From positions 732,890 through 796,889 of the forward strand of contig NZ_LOJP01000001.1 in the NCBI RefSeq assembly GCF_001553785.1: a stretch of 64,000 bases of DNA, written 5' to 3'. Each line of letters opens with the position of its first letter. Within the stretch, counting starts at the first letter, position 1. Shown here piece by piece: positions 28,741 to 37,270 of the stretch. The translations under genes were made by a program, and so were the position numbers. Below the pieces are notes generated by a model. The model ran no database searches. It was not told where the DNA came from and saw only the letters and a program-made list of their open reading frames with translations. This stretch comes from Actinoplanes sp. TFC3 (GTDB taxonomy: Bacteria > Actinomycetota > Actinomycetes > Mycobacteriales > Micromonosporaceae).

Positions 28741-28995
28741 CGCGCGGCGTGCTTCGTGGCGGCTGCGCCGGCGGTCGGTGCGCAGCAGGTAGTGGCGTTC
28801 GCGGTTGCCACCGCGCGAGTCGCCGTAGAACGCGGTCGCGACCCAGTGGCAGCCGGTCGGCTTGGTGCTCTCCGGAGTGATCTCGGCGGGCAGCGTGCAG
28901 CCCCCGAAGCGGTGGTCATGCACGGGGACACTGGTCGCCATCGGCGTGTCCGCCATTTGCACCCACTGCGGCCGGGTCTTGTCGGTCCTGCTCAT
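28717..28995 (-). CDS. Small basic conserved hypothetical protein
   Basis: A 92-residue protein starting MSRTDKTRPQWVQMADTP, with a C-terminal run of arginines (YLLRTDRRRSRHEARRALRD). It has two cysteines and several histidines and no membrane segment. Small proteins with this beginning and Arg-rich end are common in actinomycetes but have no known role. GAGGTG lies 6 bases before the ATG. Its 3' end overlaps the end of the convergent GH3 gene by 24 bp. Function unknown; the RBS and composition support that it is real. Confidence 0.6.
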   Translation of the reverse strand: MSRTDKTRPQWVQMADTPMATSVPVHDHRFGGCTLPAEITPESTKPTGCHWVATAFYGDSRGGNRERHYLLRTDRRRSRHEARRALRDSHLG

Positions 28996-29345
28996 ACGGG
29001 CACCTCATCGGCTCCGTGACGCCCCGGGGTGGGGCCGTCGCTAGATCGGGTGCACCGTGATCACCAACCTTCCTCCAGGAATGGCTTGCTGGAAGAACCG
29101 TACCTCCCTGCCGGAATTCCTCTTTGTGGCGCCCACATTCCATGGTGAAGCCAGCTACGTCCACACCATGAAGCCGCCGACGAACATCGCTTCCAAGTGG
29201 ACCTGGAATTACTTCTTGGGAGACCGGCCACTTGGCTTCCTGCTAATCGGCTGTCCGTGGACTGCTGCCAGTCGAAATGGCGACGGCTGACGGCAATTCA
29301 TAAATGAATTGCGTTCGGGGCAACCCGGCCGGTATATCATGGGGA
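28996..29345. other. Intergenic region, 350 bp
   Basis: No gene is supported between the small basic protein and the alpha/beta hydrolase. Base composition drops towards the right side, where one clear palindrome (29294-29311) lies 34 bp before the hydrolase start. The short open frame at 29057-29290 has no ribosome-binding site or family features. Confidence 0.5.
29294..29311. promoter_or_regulatory. AT-rich palindromic operator candidate
   Basis: CAATTCATAAATGAATTG has perfect 8-bp arms around a 2-bp centre. Form and length resemble MarR- or TetR-type operators, and it stands out as an AT-rich island 34 bp before the alpha/beta hydrolase start. No regulator gene is adjacent. Confidence 0.6.
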
Positions 29346-30172
29346 ATGGTTGTCTCGGTAACTCCCGTGCCTGGTGGGCCGGCTGCTGTTCCGGACTTCG
29401 CGGGCTTGATGTTTGACATCCCGGTCGAGTCGGTGCCCACGCCGCACGGCTTGCTGATCACGGCCGAGAACGCCAACCCCGGGAACGGTCTTCTGCTGTA
29501 CGTGCACGGCGGCGGGTTCGAGCATCGCAACCCCCCGCTGATGAACCGGGCCGGTTACCTGTTCTCCAAGGCCACCGGCCGTCCGACGCTGGTTGTGCAC
29601 TACCGGCTCGCGCCCGCGCACCCGTATCCGGCGCCCGTCGACGATGTGCTCGACGCCTACCGCAGCTTGACCGCTGGCACTGGGGACAGCGACGTGCGCG
29701 TCATCGCCGAATCCTCCGGGGCGGCCCTCGCGCTGACCGCCGCGCAGCGTCTTCGGGATGCGGGGGAGAAGCTGCCGGCCGGGATCCTCACCTGGTCAGC
29801 GGTCACCGACCTGACCATCTCGGGGCCGTCCGTGGATGACTCGCCGGACGATCCGGTGTCGAGGGAATTGCTGACCCACCTCATCGGGCAGTATCTGGGA
29901 GGGACCAGGGCCGAGGAAGCCTCGCCACTTCACCAGGATCTGACCGGCCTGCCGCCGCTGAGCATGGTCGTCGGCGGCGCCGAGGCACTCAAAGACGACA
30001 CGCTGCGTCTCGCGGCGAAGGTCGAGGACGCCGAGGTAGACGTCTACGAGGGCCTGGCCCACGTCTTCCAGACGGCGATCTTCGAGGATGGCAACCCGCT
30101 CGGCGGGCATTTGCTGGATCGGATAGCAAAATGGGGCCGCACTCCGAAGAGCGCGACCCCATCAGGCGTGGA

Positions 30173-30179
<7 letters not shown>
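29346..30179 (+). CDS. Alpha/beta hydrolase (HSL-type esterase-like)
   Basis: A 277-residue alpha/beta hydrolase of the fold-3 (hormone-sensitive lipase) type. The oxyanion motif HGGG is in [13 protein letters not shown] near residue 58, the nucleophile is in [13 protein letters not shown], and the likely acid and His lie in GGAEALKDD and EGLAHVF. The nucleophile elbow is AESSG rather than the usual GDSAG, which is a mild deviation. It should hydrolyse short esters or lactones in the cytosol. ATG 29346 is used because an upstream in-frame ATG falls inside the palindrome. It ends 7 bp inside the convergent ahcY gene. Confidence 0.82.
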
Positions 30180-31633
<1,454 letters not shown>

Positions 31634-31639
31634 GAAAGA

Positions 31640-31735
31640 GGGCACCCCCCTCATCAGGGGGCGCCCTTGACGTCGTGACCGCCGAGCCGAGCGTGGCGGA
31701 CCACCAGGTCCGTCGCAGCGCCCCTCGGCTCCGGG
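31640..31735 (-). promoter_or_regulatory. SAH riboswitch with RBS-sequestering expression platform
   Basis: The ahcY leader matches the SAH riboswitch core. P1 is GCCGAG (31729-31724) with CTCGGC (31691-31686). It is followed by the conserved segment GGGCGCTGCGACGG. A 6-bp hairpin CGGACC-TGGT-GGTCCG lies inside. A pseudoknot forms between GGGCGC (31723-31718) and GCGCCC (31664-31659). The same GCGCCC strand can instead join a 10-bp hairpin, 31666-31657 with 31649-31640, whose 3' arm overlaps the G-rich ribosome-binding site. Ligand binding would free the site and switch ahcY on. Structure drawn by eye; no folding was computed. Confidence 0.82.
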
Positions 31736-31838
31736 GATGCGCCGGGTTGCCGACGCGACGACAAGCATACCGCCGACCTTCCAAGATCGTCTCGAACGCC
31801 GGTCGAAACCCTCATGACAAAGACCACCAAGATCCTTG

Positions 31839-31860
31839 AAAACCCCTCAAAAACCCCTCA
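31839..31860. repeat. Tandem 11-bp operator-like repeat
   Basis: Two head-to-tail copies of AAAACCCCTCA end 2 bp before the first GTG of the LacI gene. A shorter relative, AAACCCTCA, lies at 31806-31814. The same 11-mer occurs in inverted form at 35411-35421, upstream of the IolE-like gene. The spacing of 11 bp puts both copies on about the same face of the helix. Confidence 0.65.
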
Positions 31861-31862
31861 GA

Positions 31863-32951
31863 GTGTACGAGGTGAAGTCTCGTCCGATCGACCCTCCGCC
31901 GACCTTTGCGAGACCGAAGCACCCCTATCGGATCCGCGAAATCGCCGCCCAGTCGGGCCTGAGCCTGGCCACGGTCGACCGCGTGTTGCATCGCCGGGGC
32001 GGTGTCCGGGCGGGCACGGTCCGCGAGGTCGAGCAGGCCATCGCCGACCTGGACAAACAGCGCACCCAACTTCGCATCGCCGGCCGCACGTTCATGGTCG
32101 ACGTCATCGTTGCGTCCCCGGCCCGCTTCACCGCCGCCGTACAAGCCGCGCTGGAAGCCGAACTACCAGCTCTACGCCCAGCCGTATTGCGTTGCCGGTT
32201 CCACTTCTTCGACAGCGCCTCACCCGCCGAACTGCTGACCGTGCTGGACAAAGTGGCAAAGGCCGGCTCGCACGGCGTCATTCTCAAGGCCCCCGACCTG
32301 CCCGGCCTGGTTGCCGCCGTGGGCAAGCTGACCCGGCAGGCAATTCCGGTAGTGACCTTCGTGACTGACCTGCCCACGAGCGCCCGGTGCGCCTACGTGG
32401 GCATCGACAACCGAGCGGCGGGCGCCACGGCGGCGTACCTGATGCGGCAATGGCTCGGCGCAAGCGGCGGGGACGTGCTCGTGGTGCGGGGGCACAGCTC
32501 GTTTCGCGGCGAAGACGAGCGGGAGATGGGTTTCCGGGCCGAGATGCGCACCCACGACAAGAAACGGCGGCTGCTCGAAGTCGTCGACGAGGAGGATCGC
32601 GCGGAAACCGTCCACACCGGAACGCGGGCCGTGCTCGCGGTCAACCCCGAGGTCCGGGCCGTCTACTCGATGTACGCCGGGGCCGGTGGCAACGCGGCCG
32701 TGGTCGACGCCTTCGAGTCCGAGCAGCGCCGCTACGACGTCTTCATCGCCCACGATCTCGACGGCGAGAACACCGCCCTGCTGCGCGAACGCCGGCTGTC
32801 CGCGGTGCTGCACCATGACCTGCGCCAGGATCTGCGCCGGGCCTGCCATGCTCTGCTGCAAGCCCAGGGTGCGCTGCCCGGCCCGGCGCGCTCTCAGCCG
32901 TCCGCCGTGCAGGTCATCACTCCGCACAACGCCCCCGCGGCAGAATTTTGA
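31863..32951 (+). CDS. LacI-family regulator (sugar or polyol)
   Basis: A 362-residue LacI-family protein. After a 20-residue Pro-rich lead, the helix-turn-helix reads YRIREIAAQSGLSLATVDRVLH, and a Peripla_BP_4-like effector domain with HDLDGENTALLRERRLSAVLH follows. Three in-frame starts are possible (TTG 31836, GTG 31863, GTG 31872). GTG 31863 is taken because TTG 31836 would start inside the tandem repeat that looks like the operator; no ribosome-binding site is clear, so the message may be leaderless. The shared 11-bp motif links it to the IolE-like gene at 34515-35345, three genes away. The sugar is unknown. Confidence 0.83.
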   Translation: MYEVKSRPIDPPPTFARPKHPYRIREIAAQSGLSLATVDRVLHRRGGVRAGTVREVEQAIADLDKQRTQLRIAGRTFMVDVIVASPARFTAAVQAALEAELPALRPAVLRCRFHFFDSASPAELLTVLDKVAKAGSHGVILKAPDLPGLVAAVGKLTRQAIPVVTFVTDLPTSARCAYVGIDNRAAGATAAYLMRQWLGASGGDVLVVRGHSSFRGEDEREMGFRAEMRTHDKKRRLLEVVDEEDRAETVHTGTRAVLAVNPEVRAVYSMYAGAGGNAAVVDAFESEQRRYDVFIAHDLDGENTALLRERRLSAVLHHDLRQDLRRACHALLQAQGALPGPARSQPSAVQVITPHNAPAAEF

Positions 32952-33013
32952 TCAGGCTGTCCGATCCGGGTCCGGCCGATCGTCATGGCAGGACAACCGA
33001 GGAAAGGAACCCC

Positions 33014-33343
33014 ATGCAGTACATGATGTTCGTCTGCACCGACACCGAGCCTGAGACCGACGAGTCGCAGATTCCCGACATCTTTCAGTGGGTGGCCGAC
33101 AACGATGAGGCCGGCCGCCGGGTGAGCGGCAATGAGCTGGTCCCGCCGTCCTCGGCCACCACGGTCCGGGTGCGCGGCGGCGAGCTGCTGCTCAGCGACG
33201 GCCCGTTCGCCGAGACCAAGGAGGTCATCGTGGGCTTCGACCTGCTGGAATGCGCCGACCTGGACGAGGCGATCGAGGTGGCCCGCACCCACCCGATGGC
33301 CTATTCCGGGCGCATCGAGCTGCGGCCGTTCCACCAGGAATGA
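33014..33343 (+). CDS. YCII-related (DGPF) protein, ECF42 partner
   Basis: A 109-residue protein of the YCII-related/DGPF family, with the diagnostic LLLSDGPFAETKEVIVGFDLL segment near residues 57-77 and a YSGRIELRPF end. The fold is a ferredoxin-like dimer; its biochemical role is unknown. A strong ribosome-binding site (GGAAAGGA) precedes the ATG. Its stop overlaps the start of the next gene, an ECF sigma factor, by 4 bases (ATGA). This gene pair is the known signature of the ECF42 sigma group, in which several DGPF genes are often transcribed by the sigma factor itself. Confidence 0.88.
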   Translation: MQYMMFVCTDTEPETDESQIPDIFQWVADNDEAGRRVSGNELVPPSSATTVRVRGGELLLSDGPFAETKEVIVGFDLLECADLDEAIEVARTHPMAYSGRIELRPFHQE

Positions 33344-34518
33344 GCGTCCGAGCCGCGATCGAGGAGGCGACCCGGGACTCCTACGCCCGGGTCGTCGCCA
33401 CGCTCATCCGGATCACCGGTGACTGGGACCTGGCCGAGGACTGTGCCCAGGACGCGTTGGCGGTGGCGCTGGAGAAATGGCCTGCTGCGGGCGTACCGGA
33501 AAACCCTGGGGCTTGGCTGTTGACCGTGGCTCGTAACCGCGCGCTGGATGTGCTGCGGCGTGCTTCGCTGGAACGCCGCAAGGTCGCGGAGCTGGCGCAT
33601 CTGCCGCTGGACCCGCCGTCGCCGGCGCATGACGACCGGCTGCGGCTGATCTTCACGTGCTGCCATCCGGCGCTGTCGCTGCCGGCCCGGGTGGCCCTGA
33701 CCTTGCGCACGATTGCGGGCCTGCCCACCGCCGCGATTGCGCGTGCCTTTCTGGTCACCGAACCGACGATGACGCGCCGGCTCACCCGGGCCAAGACCAA
33801 GATCGCGCAGGCCGGGATAGCCTACCGGGTGCCGTCGGGAGCCGCCCTGACCGAGCGTCTGCCGAGCGTGCTGGGCGTGCTGTACCTGCTGTTCAACCAT
33901 GGTTACGGCGCGGGCGGCGAGACGAGCTTCGCCGACGAAGCGGTCCGGCTGACCCGGCTGCTGGCCCGCTTGATGCCGGAGCAGAGCGAGGTGGCCGGGC
34001 TGCTCGCGCTGTGCCTGATCCAGCACTCCCGGCGGCACGCCCGCCGTGACGATTCGGGTGCGCTGCTGACTCTGGCCGAGCAGGATCGCTCACGCTGGGA
34101 CCACGCGATGATCGCCGAGGGCCTGGCCGCCCTGCCGGACCCCGGTGGCCCGTATGCGCTGCAGGCCCGCATCGCCGCCTGCCACACGCGCGAGACCACC
34201 GACTGGCCGCAGATCGCGGCCCTTTATGACCGATTGGCCGCCGTCGTCCCGTCACCCGTGGTGCAGCTCAATCGCGCGGTCGCTTACGGGTACGCCCAAA
34301 GCCCCGCAACCGGCCTGACCATGCTGGCCGAAGCCCGGGTCGCAGGCGCGCTGGACGGCTACCCCTACGCCCTCGCCGCCGAAGCCGACCTGACCGCCCG
34401 AGCCGGCCACACCCCAGCCGCCGTGGCCCTGTTCGAGCAGGCCGCCGCCGCAGCCCACTCGCCCGCCGAGGCCCAGGCCCTGCTCCGCCGAGCCACCGAG
34501 CTCACCTCCGACACCTAG
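33340..34518 (+). CDS. ECF42-type RNA polymerase sigma factor
   Basis: A 392-residue extracytoplasmic-function sigma factor. Sigma region 2 spans about residues 8-75 (DWDLAEDCAQDALAVALEKW and NPGAWLLTVARNRALDVLRR) and region 4 about 105-160 (LPARVALTLRTIAGLPTAAI). A roughly 220-residue helical C-terminal extension of the DUF6596 type follows, typical of ECF42. That extension is thought to control activity in place of an anti-sigma factor, and none is encoded nearby. It is co-translated with the YCII protein. The 3' end overlaps the convergent IolE-like gene by 4 bp. Confidence 0.9.
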   Translation: MSVRAAIEEATRDSYARVVATLIRITGDWDLAEDCAQDALAVALEKWPAAGVPENPGAWLLTVARNRALDVLRRASLERRKVAELAHLPLDPPSPAHDDRLRLIFTCCHPALSLPARVALTLRTIAGLPTAAIARAFLVTEPTMTRRLTRAKTKIAQAGIAYRVPSGAALTERLPSVLGVLYLLFNHGYGAGGETSFADEAVRLTRLLARLMPEQSEVAGLLALCLIQHSRRHARRDDSGALLTLAEQDRSRWDHAMIAEGLAALPDPGGPYALQARIAACHTRETTDWPQIAALYDRLAAVVPSPVVQLNRAVAYGYAQSPATGLTMLAEARVAGALDGYPYALAAEADLTARAGHTPAAVALFEQAAAAAHSPAEAQALLRRATELTSDT

Positions 34519-35345
34519 CCGGCCGCGAGGGTGCACAGCGTCTCGATGCTGCGGCGTACGTCCGCGGCCGGCCCCTCGCCGGCCGGTTCGGCGTCGAGGA
34601 TGGCGTCCTGTTCCAGCACCCACCAGCCGTCGTATCCGTGCCGCTGCAACGCCGTCACCACACCGGCGAAGTCGACATCGCCGTCGCCGATCGGCCGGAA
34701 CATGCCCGCGCGCACCGCCTCGGTGAACGTACGCCGGCCCTCGCGAACCGAAGCCGCCAGCTCGGCGTCCACGTCCTTGGCGTGCACGTGGGCGATCCGG
34801 TCCCCGGCCTGCGCAGCCAGCACGGCGGGATCGGTGCCCCCGATCAGCAGGTGCCCGGTGTCGAGGCAGAGCGCGATCTGCGACCCGTCGAGCACCCGCC
34901 GTACTTCCTCCGGCCGCTCAACCATCGTTCCCATGTGCGGGTGCAGCACCGCAGTCAACCCGGCATCGCGTGCCGCCGAGGCCAGACGGTCCACGTTGGC
35001 CAGTAGGCGTTTCCAGTCGTCGGCGTCGAGCACAGGGCGTGAGTCGTAGCCAGCAAGTCCAGTGGCAGCAGCCAGAACAACGGTGTCGGCGCCTGCGGCA
35101 ACGAACCGGTCCAAGTCGACAGTCGGCGTCCAGGTGTGCAACACGACGGGGACGAAGCCGCCGACCGCGCTCAGGCCGTACCGGGAAAGAATGGTGTCCT
35201 CGGGCAGGAAGCCGTCCGGACCGAATTCCGTCGCGGTGAGGCCCAGGTCGTGCATTTCCCGCAGGACCCGCTCGACGGGGAGTTGGTGCCCCCAGCCCGG
35301 GACTTCGCTGATGCCCCACGAGATTGGTGCTCCGGCGATCCGCAT
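34515..35345 (-). CDS. Sugar phosphate isomerase/epimerase (IolE-like TIM barrel)
   Basis: A 276-residue AP-endonuclease-2-type TIM barrel. The start MRIAGAPISWGISEVPGWG resembles inosose dehydratases (IolE) and hydroxypyruvate isomerases. Metal-ligand candidates are Glu in GLTATEFGPDGF, Asp/His in LCLDTGHLLIGG, His in AHVHAKDVD and Glu in WWVLEQD. It would isomerise, epimerise or dehydrate a keto sugar or inosose in the cytosol; the substrate is unknown. The upstream region (35397-35421) holds an inverted copy pair of the 11-bp motif found before the LacI gene, so that regulator probably controls it. Confidence 0.8.
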   Translation of the reverse strand: MRIAGAPISWGISEVPGWGHQLPVERVLREMHDLGLTATEFGPDGFLPEDTILSRYGLSAVGGFVPVVLHTWTPTVDLDRFVAAGADTVVLAAATGLAGYDSRPVLDADDWKRLLANVDRLASAARDAGLTAVLHPHMGTMVERPEEVRRVLDGSQIALCLDTGHLLIGGTDPAVLAAQAGDRIAHVHAKDVDAELAASVREGRRTFTEAVRAGMFRPIGDGDVDFAGVVTALQRHGYDGWWVLEQDAILDAEPAGEGPAADVRRSIETLCTLAAG

Positions 35346-35396
35346 ACGCCGAGCATGGACGTGTAACGAGATCGTAACAAGCAGTCATGTACCTCA

Positions 35397-35421
35397 AAAA
35401 CACCTCATGCTGAGGGGTTTT
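35397..35421. promoter_or_regulatory. Inverted-repeat operator before the IolE-like gene
   Basis: AAAACACCTCA (35397-35407) and TGAGGGGTTTT (35411-35421) form an 11-bp inverted repeat with one mismatch and a 3-bp centre, 50 bp upstream of the IolE-like start. The second arm is an exact inverted copy of the AAAACCCCTCA unit before the LacI gene. A further half match TACCTCA lies at 35390-35396. Confidence 0.65.
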
Positions 35422-35559
35422 AAGCGCCAGGAGAGGCCCGTCGGTCGGCCGAAAGTCGCAGAGGTGGGCGGGCAGAGTTCCGGCTGCGAGCGGATGTGCA
35501 CATTTGACCCCGAGGGCCAAGCTCAGCAGGAACAACGATCCCGTCCTTACGGAGCAGTC

Positions 35560-36585
35560 ATGACCGACGCCGATGACAACCGGCCCGCCCGGCAGCGCGT
35601 GACGCTGACCGGCATCAGCTCGCGAGCGTGGGAGCACCCCGCGGATCGTGGAGCCTTGACCGCCCTGCGCGAGCTGCGGGGCTTCGACGAAGTCGTCAAG
35701 GGCTTCTTCGGCATGTGGAACGAGCGCGGCTTCCGGCTGCAGTATCTGGCCGGCTCGGTGCGCGTCGACCACCGCCAGTACCCGAGGGTCTACCAGCGCT
35801 TCACCGAGGCCGCCACGACGCTGGACGTCGCCGAGCTGCCCGAGCTGTTCGTCACCCAGAACCCGGTCATCCACAGCCAGGCGATCGGCATGGACAAGCC
35901 GTTCATCGTGATCTCCACGGCGGCCGTCGAGAAGCTGGACGACGAGGAGCTGCGCACGCTGCTCGGGCACGAGATCGGCCACGTGCGCAGCGGGCACGCT
36001 GTCTACCAGACAATTATGATGATCCTGACCCGCTGGGCCGCGAACATCAGCTTCATCCCGGTCGGCGTGATCGCCATGCGGGCCATCATCGCTGCCATGT
36101 ACGAGTGGTGGCGCAAGGCCGAGCTGTCGGCCGACCGCGCCGGGCTGCTCGCCGCTCAGGATCCGGCGGCGTCGCTGCGGCTGCTGATGAAGCTGGCCGG
36201 TGGCGGCGACCTCAGCCAGATCGACACCACCGCGTTCCTCGAACAGGCCGCCGAGTACGAGGGCGGCGGGGACCTGCGCGACAGCATCCACAAGATCGGG
36301 CTGACCGCGTGGAGCAGCGTGCCCGTACCCGTGGCCAGGGCCGCCGAGTTGCGCAAGTGGATCGACTCCGGCGACTACGCACGCATCGTGGCCGGCGAGT
36401 ACGACCGCCGCGACGGCGACAGCAACGCCTCGGTGACCGAAGATGTCAAGGCGGCCGCGTCGCACTACCGCGAAACGTTCCGCACCTCCTCCGACCCGCT
36501 CGTCACGCTCGCCCGCAAGGTCGGCGACGGTGCAGCAGACCTCGGCGGTAAGGCACGCGACTGGGCAAGCCGCCGCAACTCCTAG
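35560..36585 (+). CDS. M48-family zinc metalloprotease
   Basis: A 341-residue peptidase of the M48 (HtpX/Ste24-like) family. The zinc motif HEIGH is at about residue 137 (LLGHEIGHVRSGH) and the third ligand Glu lies in ELSADRAGLLAAQ near 188. Two hydrophobic stretches (IMMILTRWAANISFIPVGVIAMRAIIAAM) separate these, as in relatives, and may sit in or at the membrane. It probably degrades damaged membrane or surface proteins. ATG 35560 has GGAG 6 bases upstream; the open frame extends much further upstream but without coding character. Peptide deformylase follows 10 bp after its stop. Confidence 0.87.
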   Translation: MTDADDNRPARQRVTLTGISSRAWEHPADRGALTALRELRGFDEVVKGFFGMWNERGFRLQYLAGSVRVDHRQYPRVYQRFTEAATTLDVAELPELFVTQNPVIHSQAIGMDKPFIVISTAAVEKLDDEELRTLLGHEIGHVRSGHAVYQTIMMILTRWAANISFIPVGVIAMRAIIAAMYEWWRKAELSADRAGLLAAQDPAASLRLLMKLAGGGDLSQIDTTAFLEQAAEYEGGGDLRDSIHKIGLTAWSSVPVPVARAAELRKWIDSGDYARIVAGEYDRRDGDSNASVTEDVKAAASHYRETFRTSSDPLVTLARKVGDGAADLGGKARDWASRRNS

Positions 36586-36595
36586 AATTGGCATC

Positions 36596-37168
36596 GTGCA
36601 GACCCGGGCTGGAACACCACGACCGATCACCCGTTACGGCAACCCCGTGCTTCATCGGCGCTGCGCCGAGGTGACCGATTTCGACGACGCGCTCGAGCAA
36701 CTCGTCGCCGACATGTTCGCCAGCATGGCCGCCGCCGACGGGGTCGGGCTGGCCGCCAACCAGATCGGCGTGGACGCCCGGGTCTTCGTGATCGACTGCC
36801 CGGACGAGACCGGCACCCACGTGATCGCGCACATCGTCAACCCGGTGCTGCACCTGCCCGAGAGCACCGGGACGCGCGACCTCGATGTGGACGACGAGGG
36901 CTGCTTGTCGGTGCCCGGCGTGCGCGCCGACGTGGGCCGCCCGGTCACCTCGGCCGTGACGGGCGTGGACCTGCACGGCAACCCGGTCCGCATCGACGGG
37001 ACCGGGTTGCTCGCGCGCTGCCTGCAGCATGAGACAGATCACCTGGACGGGCTGCTCTACGTCGACCGGCTCCCGGCCAAGCAGCGCAAGAAACTGCTCG
37101 CACGCAGCGCAGATGCGCCGGCGGTGGGCGTAGCCGAACAGGCAGGGCGCCCCGGCCGACCGGATTGA
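36596..37168 (+). CDS. def: Peptide deformylase
   Basis: A 190-residue peptide deformylase that removes the formyl group from new N-termini at the ribosome. All three family motifs are present: GVGLAANQIG near residue 50, EGCLSVP near 101 (with the metal-binding Cys) and the metal site HETDHLDG near 145, in which the variant ETD replaces the common EYD. The GTG at 36596 starts the protein directly after the protease gene, so both are likely co-transcribed. Actinomycetes often carry several def paralogues; this may be an accessory copy. Confidence 0.92.
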   Translation: MQTRAGTPRPITRYGNPVLHRRCAEVTDFDDALEQLVADMFASMAAADGVGLAANQIGVDARVFVIDCPDETGTHVIAHIVNPVLHLPESTGTRDLDVDDEGCLSVPGVRADVGRPVTSAVTGVDLHGNPVRIDGTGLLARCLQHETDHLDGLLYVDRLPAKQRKKLLARSADAPAVGVAEQAGRPGRPD

Positions 37169-37270
37169 TTTTGATGATCGACGGTACGGATGGACAACAA
37201 CCGCGCCGGTCGATACTCTTTGCTGGACGCCGTTGCGAGTTCTTCCCCCGTGGAATTCGCAGCGGCGCTC

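Noticed and set aside
35411..35421. The inverted repeat as a rho-independent terminator
   Set aside because: It lies between two divergent starts, so there is no upstream transcript to stop, and one arm repeats the motif found before the LacI gene. An operator fits better.
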